Source: Rhodospirillales bacterium URHD0017 (GTDB lineage: Bacteria; Pseudomonadota; Alphaproteobacteria; Reyranellales; Reyranellaceae). Taken from it: a stretch of 64,000 nt of DNA. The stretch spans positions 124,001-188,000 of the forward strand of contig FODP01000007.1 of assembly GCA_900110395.1 (NCBI GenBank), in the 5' to 3' direction. A model generated the notes under the pieces. That model was not told the DNA's origin. It did not search any database and worked only from the letters and a program-made list of their open reading frames with translations. Made by a program: the position numbers and the translations under genes. Below, one piece after another: positions 56,551-64,000 of this stretch (its first letter is position 1; each line of letters starts with the position of its first letter).

Positions 56551-59500
56551 ATGCAGGCAATTGTCGGCGCAGCTCTTCGCCAGCGAATCCTCGTGATGAT
56601 CCTGAGCGTGGCGGTGATCGCCGGCGGCCTGTTTGCTTACAGCAACCTGAACATCGAGGCCTATCCCGATCCGGTGCCGCCGCTGGTCGACATTGTGGTT
56701 CAAAATCCCGGCCAGTCGTCCGACGAGATGGAGCGCTACATCACCATCCCGATCGAGGTGCAGATGGCGGGGCTTCCGTTCGTGAAGTCGATCCGCACCA
56801 TCTCGCTGACCGGCCTGTCGGACATCAAAGTCCAGTTCACCTACGATCTCAGCTACGCCCAGGCCGCGCAGATGGTGGTCAACCGCCTGTCGCAGCTCGG
56901 GCCACTGCCCAATGGCGCGCAGCCCATCATCTCGCCGACGAGTCCGGTCGGCGAGATCTTCCGCTACCGCGTCGTCGGGCCCGCCGGCTTCACCGTCACC
57001 GACCTCAAGACCATCCAGGACTGGATCCTGCTGCGCCGGCTGAAATCGGTGCCGGGCGTGATCGACGTCACGACCTGGGGCGGCAAGAGCAAGACCTATG
57101 ACATCACGGTCGATCTCGACAAGCTCCTGGCTTACGGCGTCACACTCAAGCAGGTGCTCGATGCGCTGACCGGCGCCAACATCAACGTCGGCGCCAACAC
57201 CATCAATCTCGGCGCGCAGTCGGCGGTGATCAGGAGCGTCGGCCAGATCCGCAGCATGGACGACATCCGCCACACCATGCTGACGGTGCGCGACGGCGCG
57301 CCCGTGCTGGTGTCGGACATCGCCACCATCTCGGTCGGCCACGAACCGCGATTGGGCGTCGCCGGTCACGACGACGACGACGATATCGTGCAGGGCATCG
57401 TGCTGATGCGGCGCGGTGCCAAGACCATGCAGACCCTGCGCCTGGTCGAGGCGGAGGTCGACAGGATCAACGCTTCCGACCTCCTGCCGCCTGGCGTCCG
57501 CGTCGAACGCATCTACGACCGCAGCGTCCTGGTCGACATCACCACCCGCACCGTGCTGCACAACATGGTGATGGGCGTGGTGCTGATCTTCCTGATCCAG
57601 TGGCTGTTCCTGGGTGACCTGCGCAGCGCGCTGATCGTGTCGGCCACCATCCCCTTCGCGCTGCTGTTCGCCGTGGTCATCCTGGTGCTGAGCGGCGAAT
57701 CGGCGAACCTGTTGTCAATGGGCGCCATCGACTTCGGCATCATCGTCGATGCCACGGTGATCATGGTCGAGAACATCTTCCGTCATCTCGCCGAGGCGAG
57801 CGCGGGCCATCGACCGCGGTACACGCAGCCTACGCCGCGCGGCATGACCGGCAAGATCGCCACGATCTATCACGCCTCGGGCGAGGTCACGCAGGCGATC
57901 TTCTTCTCCGCCACCATCATCATCGCGGGCTTTTTGCCGTTGTTCACGCTGTCGGGCGTCGAAGGCCACATCTTCGGCCCGATGGCCAAGACCTACGCCT
58001 ACGCGCTGTCAGGCGGCCTTCTGGCCACCTTCACGGTCTCGCCGGCGCTGGCGGCGCTGCTCCTGCCCGAGAAGGTGTCGGAGACCGAGACGATCATCGT
58101 GCGCGGCCTGCGCCGGCTCTATCGGCGCGTCGTCGTGTTCGTGCTGGCGCGGCGCGCGGTCACGGTCACGGCCGGCCTCGCCCTGATGGTCGCCGCCGGC
58201 CTGGCGGGGAGCACGGTCGGGCTGGAGTTCCTGCCCAAGCTCGAGGAGGGCAACATCTGGCTGCGCGCGGCGCTGCCGCCCTCGGTATCGCTCGAGGAGG
58301 GCAACGCCTACGCCAACCGCATGCGCCGGCTGGTCAAGAGCTTCGCCGAGGTCGAGACCGTGATCACCCAGCACGGCCGGCCAGACGACGGCACAGATCC
58401 CGACGGCTTCTCCAACGTCGAATTCTTCGTGCCGCTGAAGCCGTTCGACACCTGGCGCAAGGGGCTGTCGAAAGAAGATCTGATCGCGGAGATGGGCGAC
58501 GCGCTGCGCAAGACCTTCCCCGGCGTCACCTTCGCCTTCTCGCAGTACATCCAGGACAACGTCCAGGAGGCGGCCTCGGGCATCGACGCCGAGAACGCCA
58601 TCAAGATCACCGGCCCCGACCTCGCCACCTTGCGCAAGATCGCCGTCGAGCTCCGCGGCGTGCTGGAGAAGGTGCGCGGCATCACCGACATCCAGGTGCC
58701 GCCATTGCTCGGCCAGCCAACCATCCGCATCGACATCGACCGCCAGAAGGCCGCGCGCTACGGCCTGTCGCCGGGCGACATCAACGCCACCATCCAGGCC
58801 GCAGTCGGCGGCCAGGCCGCGGGCGACCTCTACGAGGAGGGCAGCGACCGGCACTTCCCGATGATGGTGCGGCTGGCGCCGCGCTATCGCGAGAACATCG
58901 AGGCGCTGAAACACATCGCCGTCGGCGCGCCCGGCCCCAACGGCAGCGTCGTCCAGGTACCGTTGGCCGAAGTCGCCAATGTCGGGCTGACGACCGGCGC
59001 CTTCTACATCTACCGCGAGCAGCAGGAGCGCTACATCCCGGTGAAGTTCTCGGTGCGCGGCCGCGACCTGGGCGGCGCCGTGCTCGAGGCGCAGCAGAAG
59101 GTCGAGCAGCAGGTCAAGCTGCCGCCCGGTTATCGCCTCGACTGGGCCGGCGACTTCGCCAACTTCGAGAGCGCCATCGCCCGGCTGTCGATCGCCGTTC
59201 CCATCGCCATCGCCGTGATCCTGCTGCTGCTCTATGTCAGCTTCGGCTCTCTCACCGACACGCTGATCGCCGGCAGCGCCATCCCGCTGGCTCTGGTCGG
59301 CGGCATCTTCGGCCTGTTCCTGTCGGACATGCCGTTCAGCATCTCGGCCGCCATCGGCTTCGTCGCCCTGTTCGGCATCGCCGCCATGAACGGCATCATG
59401 GTGGTCGGCTGCTACAACCGCCTGATCGAATCGGGCATGGAACGCGCTCGCGCGCTCAGCGAAACCTGTGACCAGCAGATGCGGCCGGTGCTGATGACCT

Positions 59501-59703
59501 GCGTGGCCGCCTGCGTCGGCCTGATCCCGGCGGCGTTCTCGACCGCGATCGGCAGCCAGGTCCAGCGGCCGCTCGCGGTCGTCGTGGTCGGCGGCACGCT
59601 TCTGGCGCCCGTCCTGATCCTGACGGTGTTGCCCGCCGCCCTCAGCATCTTCTCCCGCCGGCGGCCCGAGGTGCCGACAGCGAACGAGGTTGCAACGGCG
59701 TAG
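56551..59703 (+). CDS. RND inner-membrane efflux pump 2 (paralogue of pump 1)
   Basis: 1050 residues, the same length as pump 1 and evidently a duplicate. It shares 'IEAYPDPVPPLVDIxxQNPGQSSxExERYIT', 'MGAIDFGIIVDATVIMVENIFRHL', 'GLEFLPKLEEGNxWxRA' and 'AAMNGIMVVGCYNRLI'. Differences lie mainly in the periplasmic loops. There is no second adaptor gene, so both pumps likely share the adaptor and OMF. It is 114 bases after the OMF and probably in the same transcript. Its stop is flanked by the palindromic element. Confidence 0.92.
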   Translation: MQAIVGAALRQRILVMILSVAVIAGGLFAYSNLNIEAYPDPVPPLVDIVVQNPGQSSDEMERYITIPIEVQMAGLPFVKSIRTISLTGLSDIKVQFTYDLSYAQAAQMVVNRLSQLGPLPNGAQPIISPTSPVGEIFRYRVVGPAGFTVTDLKTIQDWILLRRLKSVPGVIDVTTWGGKSKTYDITVDLDKLLAYGVTLKQVLDALTGANINVGANTINLGAQSAVIRSVGQIRSMDDIRHTMLTVRDGAPVLVSDIATISVGHEPRLGVAGHDDDDDIVQGIVLMRRGAKTMQTLRLVEAEVDRINASDLLPPGVRVERIYDRSVLVDITTRTVLHNMVMGVVLIFLIQWLFLGDLRSALIVSATIPFALLFAVVILVLSGESANLLSMGAIDFGIIVDATVIMVENIFRHLAEASAGHRPRYTQPTPRGMTGKIATIYHASGEVTQAIFFSATIIIAGFLPLFTLSGVEGHIFGPMAKTYAYALSGGLLATFTVSPALAALLLPEKVSETETIIVRGLRRLYRRVVVFVLARRAVTVTAGLALMVAAGLAGSTVGLEFLPKLEEGNIWLRAALPPSVSLEEGNAYANRMRRLVKSFAEVETVITQHGRPDDGTDPDGFSNVEFFVPLKPFDTWRKGLSKEDLIAEMGDALRKTFPGVTFAFSQYIQDNVQEAASGIDAENAIKITGPDLATLRKIAVELRGVLEKVRGITDIQVPPLLGQPTIRIDIDRQKAARYGLSPGDINATIQAAVGGQAAGDLYEEGSDRHFPMMVRLAPRYRENIEALKHIAVGAPGPNGSVVQVPLAEVANVGLTTGAFYIYREQQERYIPVKFSVRGRDLGGAVLEAQQKVEQQVKLPPGYRLDWAGDFANFESAIARLSIAVPIAIAVILLLLYVSFGSLTDTLIAGSAIPLALVGGIFGLFLSDMPFSISAAIGFVALFGIAAMNGIMVVGCYNRLIESGMERARALSETCDQQMRPVLMTCVAACVGLIPAAFSTAIGSQVQRPLAVVVVGGTLLAPVLILTVLPAALSIFSRRRPEVPTANEVATA

Positions 59704-59855
59704 CGGAGCGCGGACCTCCAGGTCCGCTCATGGTCTTCGTCTTTGCTGGCAGCGCGCCACTCTGTGGCGCTTCTTTTTCTGTGGGTCGCACAGCCCCTGA
59801 GCGCCACGGAGTGGCGCGCTCCCAGCCATGAGCGGACCTGGAGGTCCGCGCTCCG
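59704..59855. repeat. Nested palindromic element between pump 2 and mltA
   Basis: Two pairs of arms: 30-bp perfect outer arms (59704-59733 and 59826-59855) and 21-bp inner arms (59751-59771 and 59800-59820) with one mismatch. Each outer arm is itself self-complementary around GCGGACCTCCAGGTCCGC, and each inner arm around GCGCCAC...GTGGCGC. It begins the base after the pump stop and ends one base before the mltA stop. No coding potential. It could act as a bidirectional terminator. Confidence 0.92.
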
Positions 59856-59856
59856 G

Positions 59857-60963
59857 CTAACCCTTGTTCGGCACCAGCACGATCGCGCGGCCGCCTGAGT
59901 TCATGCGGCCGGCCCAGTCGGCGGCCTGCGTGCCGCCGCCGAAGAAGACGTCGCCGCGCGCCGGTCCCTGGATCGCAGCGCCGGCATCCTGGGCGACGAG
60001 CAAGCGGCGATAGGGCTCGGTGGCGCCGGGCTTGCGCGCCACCGGCCGCACCGTGTCGATCCAGATCGGCGTGCCGTAGGGCGTGAAGGCGGTGTCGATG
60101 GCCAGGCTGCGCTGGGCGGTGAGCGTGACGCCCTCGGCGCCGACGGCGCCCTGGGTGCGCGTGTCCTTGAAGAAGATGTAGCGCTCGTTCTTGCGCATCA
60201 CGTCGCGCGCCTGCGCCGGATTGCGCTTCAGCCAGTCGCGGATGGCGGGCCAGGTCGCCTGCTCCTTGGTGGTGAACACGCCCATCTCGATCAGCACGTT
60301 GCCGATCGCCGTGTAGGGCCGGTTGTTGGAGCCGTCGAAGCCGAGATTGATGCTGCCGCCCTCGGCAAGCTGGATGCGCCCGCTGCCCTGGACCTGGACC
60401 TCGAACAGCGCCACCGGGTCCTGCACGTAGGCAATCTCCAGCCCCTTGCCCTTGAGCACGCCCTGCTCGATCTCGGCGCGCGTGTAGAAGGGCTTGTCCG
60501 TGAGGTCGCTCGGCCGGCGATAGACCGGCACCGTGAACAGCCGCGACGGCACCTTGCTGCCGCGCATGTCGGGCTCGAAGTAGCCCGTGAACCTGCCGGG
60601 CACCTGGACGATCAGCGGCCTGAAATTCTCCTCGAAGAAGGCGCGCGAGGCGCGGTCGTCGCCGGCCTTCACCGCGCCGGCCGAATCGCAGATCTTCTTC
60701 CACTCGGCCTGCGTGATCGTCTTGAAGCCGCCGTCGGTGGCGATCTTGGTGTCGGGGCCAGTCGTCAGCTTGGGGCAGGAGCGGCGGAACGAGGCCAGCG
60801 CCTCGGCATGCTTGTCGTCGGCCCAGCCGGAAATCTCATTGAAGGAAATCGGCGCCATCGCGACGCGCTGCTCGTTCCGCGGGCCGGTGCCGTCGGCACA
60901 AGCAGCCAGCAGACCGGCCGCGGCAAGCCACGCCGCGACGCCGGACAGGACGGTCCAGCGCAT
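59857..60963 (-). CDS. mltA: Membrane-bound lytic murein transglycosylase A
   Basis: 368 residues, lipobox ending at Cys22 (L-L-A-A-C), so an outer-membrane lipoprotein. It cleaves glycan strands to 1,6-anhydromuropeptides. 'GYFEPDMRGS' and 'QVQGSGRIQLAEGG' belong to the double-psi barrel core; the C-terminal 3D domain 'AQDAGAAIQGPARGDVFFGGG' carries the catalytic Asp region. Complete. It lies 17 bases after timA; in other alphaproteobacteria secB-timA-mltA are neighbours, but secB is not found here. Confidence 0.93.
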   Translation of the reverse strand: MRWTVLSGVAAWLAAAGLLAACADGTGPRNEQRVAMAPISFNEISGWADDKHAEALASFRRSCPKLTTGPDTKIATDGGFKTITQAEWKKICDSAGAVKAGDDRASRAFFEENFRPLIVQVPGRFTGYFEPDMRGSKVPSRLFTVPVYRRPSDLTDKPFYTRAEIEQGVLKGKGLEIAYVQDPVALFEVQVQGSGRIQLAEGGSINLGFDGSNNRPYTAIGNVLIEMGVFTTKEQATWPAIRDWLKRNPAQARDVMRKNERYIFFKDTRTQGAVGAEGVTLTAQRSLAIDTAFTPYGTPIWIDTVRPVARKPGATEPYRRLLVAQDAGAAIQGPARGDVFFGGGTQAADWAGRMNSGGRAIVLVPNKG

Positions 60964-60980
60964 AATCGAAAGAGCCTCCC

Positions 60981-61721
60981 TCAGCCTTCGCTTTCTGTCT
61001 TGACCAGCAGCCAGTTCGGATCGCTGGACTTGGTGTCGCGTCGGAACGTCCAGAGATCGATCACCTTCTGCACCTCGTTGGGATTGCCGTCGATGATCTG
61101 GCCGTCGGCATTGCGCAGCACGTTGATCTGCTCGCTGACGAAGCGGACGGTGACGCTGGCGTTGGTGCCCTGCAGCTCGGCGGCGGAGACGTCGGAGGCC
61201 TCGAAGCCGATCAGCGTCGTCTCGGCCTTCTCCTTGCGCTCGACGCGGCCGCGGATCGCCGCTTCGAAGCTCGAGAAGGTCGGCCCGTCGAGCAGCGGCC
61301 GAAGCGATGCCGTGTCGCCCTTGGCGAAGGCCTCGACGATGGCGGTGAAGGCAGCGCGCGCGCCGGCTGTGAAGCCGATGGGCTCGAAGCTGGGATCGGC
61401 GCCGCGAACAGCGGCGACGCCGGCGGTGGCCGTCGGCATCACGGTGGCGCGAATGCCGCCCGGGCCGCTGGTCGCGAGCGATGGCCGCGGCGCCGGCGCA
61501 CTGGCTGTCGGCAGCGGCACGACATTGTCGTTGCCCTGGCTGGCCGGCGCATCGCCACGGTCGCCGACGCGCGGCGCGGCGGTCGGCGGAGCCGGCGGCG
61601 TGAACGGATCGCGCGCCGGTGGCCGCTCGTTGCCCGTGCGCTTGCCCAGCACGGAGCGCAGCCGCAGGATCAAGAAGACTGCGACCAGCCCGATAAGGAT
61701 GATGTCGTAGTTGTTACCCAC
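60981..61721 (-). CDS. TimA/Tim44-family protein
   Basis: 246 residues: one N-terminal helix ('YDIILIGLVAVFLILRLRSVL'), a Pro/Ala-rich disordered linker (residues 30-110), and a Tim44-like domain of about 120 residues ('FTAGARAAFTAIVEAFAKGD', 'LLDGPTFSSFEAAIRGR', 'VTVRFVSEQINVLRN', 'IDLWTFRRDTKSSDPNWLLV'). Bacterial TimA proteins are inner-membrane anchored, related to the mitochondrial import component Tim44, of unclear role. Probably co-transcribed with mltA. Confidence 0.88.
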   Translation of the reverse strand: MGNNYDIILIGLVAVFLILRLRSVLGKRTGNERPPARDPFTPPAPPTAAPRVGDRGDAPASQGNDNVVPLPTASAPAPRPSLATSGPGGIRATVMPTATAGVAAVRGADPSFEPIGFTAGARAAFTAIVEAFAKGDTASLRPLLDGPTFSSFEAAIRGRVERKEKAETTLIGFEASDVSAAELQGTNASVTVRFVSEQINVLRNADGQIIDGNPNEVQKVIDLWTFRRDTKSSDPNWLLVKTESEG

Positions 61722-61827
61722 GATGGCGCTCCGCCAACCCGTTCTTGAAGCGTTGCAAATTACATAGGCCCCGAATGGGGAAAGGGCAAGGCAACGCGGG
61801 GCCTGCCGCCATCACTTTGCCCTGCTC

Positions 61828-63180
61828 TCACTTTGCCAGGACCACGATATCGACCGGTTCGCTGACGCCACCCACCGGGCGGGCCGGCCGGCGCTCGCGT
61901 GGCAACGGTGCGACATAACCCTGTTGCTCGGCCAGCTGATAGGTGCGGGCATCGGCCAAAGCCCGTGTTTTCTCGTCTTTATTGTGCTTTTCGAGTTTGG
62001 CGGCGAAATTTACGGCATCGCCGATCACGGTGAATTCCAGCCGCTCGCCGTCGCCCACCGCGCCGAAGACGACGCGACCGGACGCCACAGCCAGGCCGAC
62101 CGAGAGCGGTGACAGGCCGGCCGCCCGGCGTTCGGCGGCCCATCGATCGGCGGCGTCGAGCACGGCATCGGCCGCACGCAGGGCGTCGGCGGCCGCGGTG
62201 GTCGATGCGGCCACGGCGCCGAACGAGGCAAGGATGCCGTCGCCCAGAAACTTGTCGATGCTGCCGCCGTTGCTGACGATCAAGGGGCAGACCCGTCCCT
62301 GGTAGTCCTGCAGGAGCTTCATGACGTCGTCGGGCTGGAGCTCGATCGACAGCCGCGTGAAGCCGCGCAGGTCCACGGTGAGGATGGCGACGTCGCGCAG
62401 CTCGCCCTCGCCTGCCTTGATCGACATGGCGGCGCTGCGGATGCGGTCGGCGACGCCGGGATCGAAGAAGCGCGCCATGTCGCGCGCGGCCGCGCCCTCG
62501 CTGACAGACCGCACCAGCAAGTGGCGGGCGCGCGCGATGGCGACCGCCAGCACCGCCGTGGTCAGCAGGATGGCCAGAAGCTTTTCGGCCTCGGCCTGCT
62601 TCAGGAAGGCGTTCGAGGTCATGTATTCGACGAAGTCGGTGGTCTCGTTGGGCGGTCCGCCGCGGCCGCTCAGCGCGTAGAAGATCAGGGCGATCCATCC
62701 CGCTGCCGCCGTCAGGCCGGCAACGACCACGAAACGCGCCTCGAAACGCAGCGCTCGGAGCGCAATGAACAGGAACACGAAAAGCAGCGCCGGCGCCTTC
62801 AGATTGAAGACCGCCGTCTGGGCGTATTTGTAGTGCAGGAAATAGATCAGCCCCATCAGCAGGGCCATGTCGACGACCACCGACACGTAAAGCAGCCACT
62901 CCGGCAAGGCTCGGCGATAGGCCAACACCAGGCGACCCAGCGAGAACAGGGTGTACAGGATGAAGACATAGGTATCGAACGAGTAGTCTTCCTGCACCAC
63001 ACCGGTCGCCATGCTGGTGGTCTCGTAGGCGACGAACAACAAGGCGACCGCCGCCAGCTCGGCCCAGCCGATCAGGATCTCGCTCTGCTCCTGCTGCCGG
63101 CGGATCGCCTCGCGCACGCGCTCGGGCAGACGCTCGGTTCCGCTCGCGCCGAACAGCCAGCCGCTGAGGCGGGCGAACAT
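61828..63180 (-). CDS. Membrane adenylate/guanylate cyclase (class III)
   Basis: 450 residues from the ATG at 63180 (it overlaps the upstream stop as TGATG; the longer frame is a shadow). N-terminal part: about six hydrophobic segments between residues 37 and 220. Catalytic domain about 262-430 with Asp270 and Asp314 as metal ligands (ILTVDLRGFTRLS, SIDKFLGDGI); Lys310 in this loop and the later residues of 'LEFTVIGDAVNFAAKLEKHNKDE' favour ATP as substrate, as in bacterial class III cyclases. The membrane part may sense an unknown signal. Confidence 0.9.
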   Translation of the reverse strand: MFARLSGWLFGASGTERLPERVREAIRRQQEQSEILIGWAELAAVALLFVAYETTSMATGVVQEDYSFDTYVFILYTLFSLGRLVLAYRRALPEWLLYVSVVVDMALLMGLIYFLHYKYAQTAVFNLKAPALLFVFLFIALRALRFEARFVVVAGLTAAAGWIALIFYALSGRGGPPNETTDFVEYMTSNAFLKQAEAEKLLAILLTTAVLAVAIARARHLLVRSVSEGAAARDMARFFDPGVADRIRSAAMSIKAGEGELRDVAILTVDLRGFTRLSIELQPDDVMKLLQDYQGRVCPLIVSNGGSIDKFLGDGILASFGAVAASTTAAADALRAADAVLDAADRWAAERRAAGLSPLSVGLAVASGRVVFGAVGDGERLEFTVIGDAVNFAAKLEKHNKDEKTRALADARTYQLAEQQGYVAPLPRERRPARPVGGVSEPVDIVVLAK

Positions 63181-64000
63181 CAGCGCTTTTCGAGCCAGAG
63201 GCTGGCCGGCAGCGCGTCGTCCGGCCGCGGCAGGCGCGCCACCACAGACGAGGCCAGCCGGTCGGTGAGCCGTCGCTCCGCCCACGCGCTGGAGAACAAC
63301 GGCCGGTAGGCGCCGCTCGTCAGCATCGGCACCACGCCCTGCTGCTCGTTGTAGGCGCGCCAGCCCCAGATGGCCGGGTAATCGAACGGCAGGAAGATGT
63401 CGTGGATGTGCACCAGCGTGCCGGCCGGCGCCGCCGGCAGGACGCGGTTCAGCAGGATGTCGGCATCGCTGCCTGGCATCAGGATGTGGCTGGAATCGAT
63501 GAACAGCGCGTCGCCGGCCTTCAGCACGTTGAACAGGTCGGCGGGTGCGGCCTGCAGGGTCGAAGGCACGACGCGCACGCCCGGCAGGTCGATGATGTCG
63601 GCGCGCGGCGCGGGATCGACGGCGATGATCTCGCCCAGTCCGCCCAGCGCCTTCGACAGCACGCGCGTCGAATGGCCCGAGCCGACCTCGATGATGTGCT
63701 GCGGCTTGCGCTCGCGCACCAGGGCGTAGGCCACGGCGGCATCGAGCGAGGGGAACCACGACTGCTCGAACAGGCTCTTCACGCTGTCGAGCTGGGCGGC
63801 GTGCGCATCGACGGCGTCGAGCACGCCGGTGAAGGTGCCGGCAGCTTCCTCGAACAGCCGCTCGATCGCGGGATAGGGGGGCTGCGCGCCGGGCGGCGGC
63901 AGCAGGGGCGCATAGCGATGCGGGATGAACCAGCCGCGCGGCTTCAGGCCAAGCACGGTCGGCAATCCCAGTTTCAGCCGCCGCCAGCGGCCGCGCAGGC
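63180..64000 (-). CDS. Class I SAM-dependent methyltransferase, 5' end outside window
   Basis: The frame is open to the right edge (residues L-R-G-R-W-R-R before a TTG at 63965), so the true start is beyond the window; at least 261 residues are present. 'QHIIEVGSGHSTRVLSKAL' is the SAM-binding motif, followed by 'IIAVDPAP' and 'ALFIDSSHILMPGSDADILLNRVLP', as in CmcI/CalO6-type or Methyltransf_24 enzymes. 'LVHIHDIFLPFDYP' fits a metal-dependent O-methyltransferase site. Substrate unknown. It overlaps the cyclase start. Confidence 0.85.
   Translation of the reverse strand, partial: LRGRWRRLKLGLPTVLGLKPRGWFIPHRYAPLLPPPGAQPPYPAIERLFEEAAGTFTGVLDAVDAHAAQLDSVKSLFEQSWFPSLDAAVAYALVRERKPQHIIEVGSGHSTRVLSKALGGLGEIIAVDPAPRADIIDLPGVRVVPSTLQAAPADLFNVLKAGDALFIDSSHILMPGSDADILLNRVLPAAPAGTLVHIHDIFLPFDYPAIWGWRAYNEQQGVVPMLTSGAYRPLFSSAWAERRLTDRLASSVVARLPRPDDALPASLWLEKR

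Noticed and set aside
59857..61721. Search for secB next to timA-mltA
   Set aside because: No SecB-like frame found in 61722-61827 or beside it; the upstream neighbour is a cyclase instead.

Overview
The window comes from a high-GC alphaproteobacterial chromosome. The evidence is the hemE-hemH-hemJ haem operon, the PPDK regulatory kinase (PPSR) next to hemE, the mnmG-rsmG-parA-parB order with embedded parS sites, the holA/leuS/DUF3576 block, a TimA-MltA pair, and a porin of the Rhodospirillales/Hyphomicrobiales kind. A soil or water lineage near Rhodospirillales (Reyranella-like) is a guess from overall flavour only. No tRNA, rRNA, CRISPR array, prophage or insertion sequence was recognised.

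Layout. 1-6125: two large membrane proteins, a C45 peptidase and the minus-strand hemE-hemH-hemJ operon. 6126-6447: a 322-bp non-coding gap between hemE and PPSR, the position where the alphaproteobacterial chromosomal origin is known to lie. It holds a TAG-triplet run like a DnaA-trio, a GC-rich block and DnaA-box-like 9-mers, and genes on both sides are read away from it. 6448-14705: PPSR, a periplasmic protein with a Bug receptor, a type II toxin-antitoxin pair, glnD, an orphan binding protein, an HhH protein and mnmE. 14708-25531: an insert of accessory genes between mnmE and mnmG, comprising a PaoABC-type molybdenum aldehyde dehydrogenase, LigD-Ku end joining, a cysteine hydrolase, an SDR, a pyrophosphatase and a frameshifted phosphatase. 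25554-29780: mnmG-rsmG-parA-parB with two perfect 16-bp parS sites. 29820-31518: a gene remnant, then an encapsulin operon (EncFtn cargo plus shell). 31520-37111: hydrolase, holA, a small basic protein, leuS and a DUF3576 lipoprotein. 37385-40967: porin with promoter and terminator, TPR-oxygenase and methyltransferase.

40964-46722: the lutABC operon and katG, with a perfect 15-bp palindrome in the katG promoter. 46970-49645: a small membrane protein, a sulfotransferase and an ASST-like protein that look like one operon. 49688-59703: an orphan OmpR-type regulator divergent from an HME-type RND efflux operon (adaptor, pump, outer-membrane factor, second paralogous pump). 59704-59855: a nested palindrome filling the gap to convergent mltA. 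59857-64000: mltA, timA, a membrane adenylate cyclase and a methyltransferase cut by the window edge.

Functionally the window joins replication and segregation (candidate origin, parS, ParAB, HolA), tRNA modification (MnmE, MnmG), nitrogen signalling (GlnD), haem synthesis, oxidative and iron defence (KatG, encapsulated ferritin, LigD-Ku) and envelope transport. The items most worth attention are the candidate origin, the exact parS pair, the encapsulin operon, the palindromic intergenic elements, the katG operator and the two-pump efflux operon.
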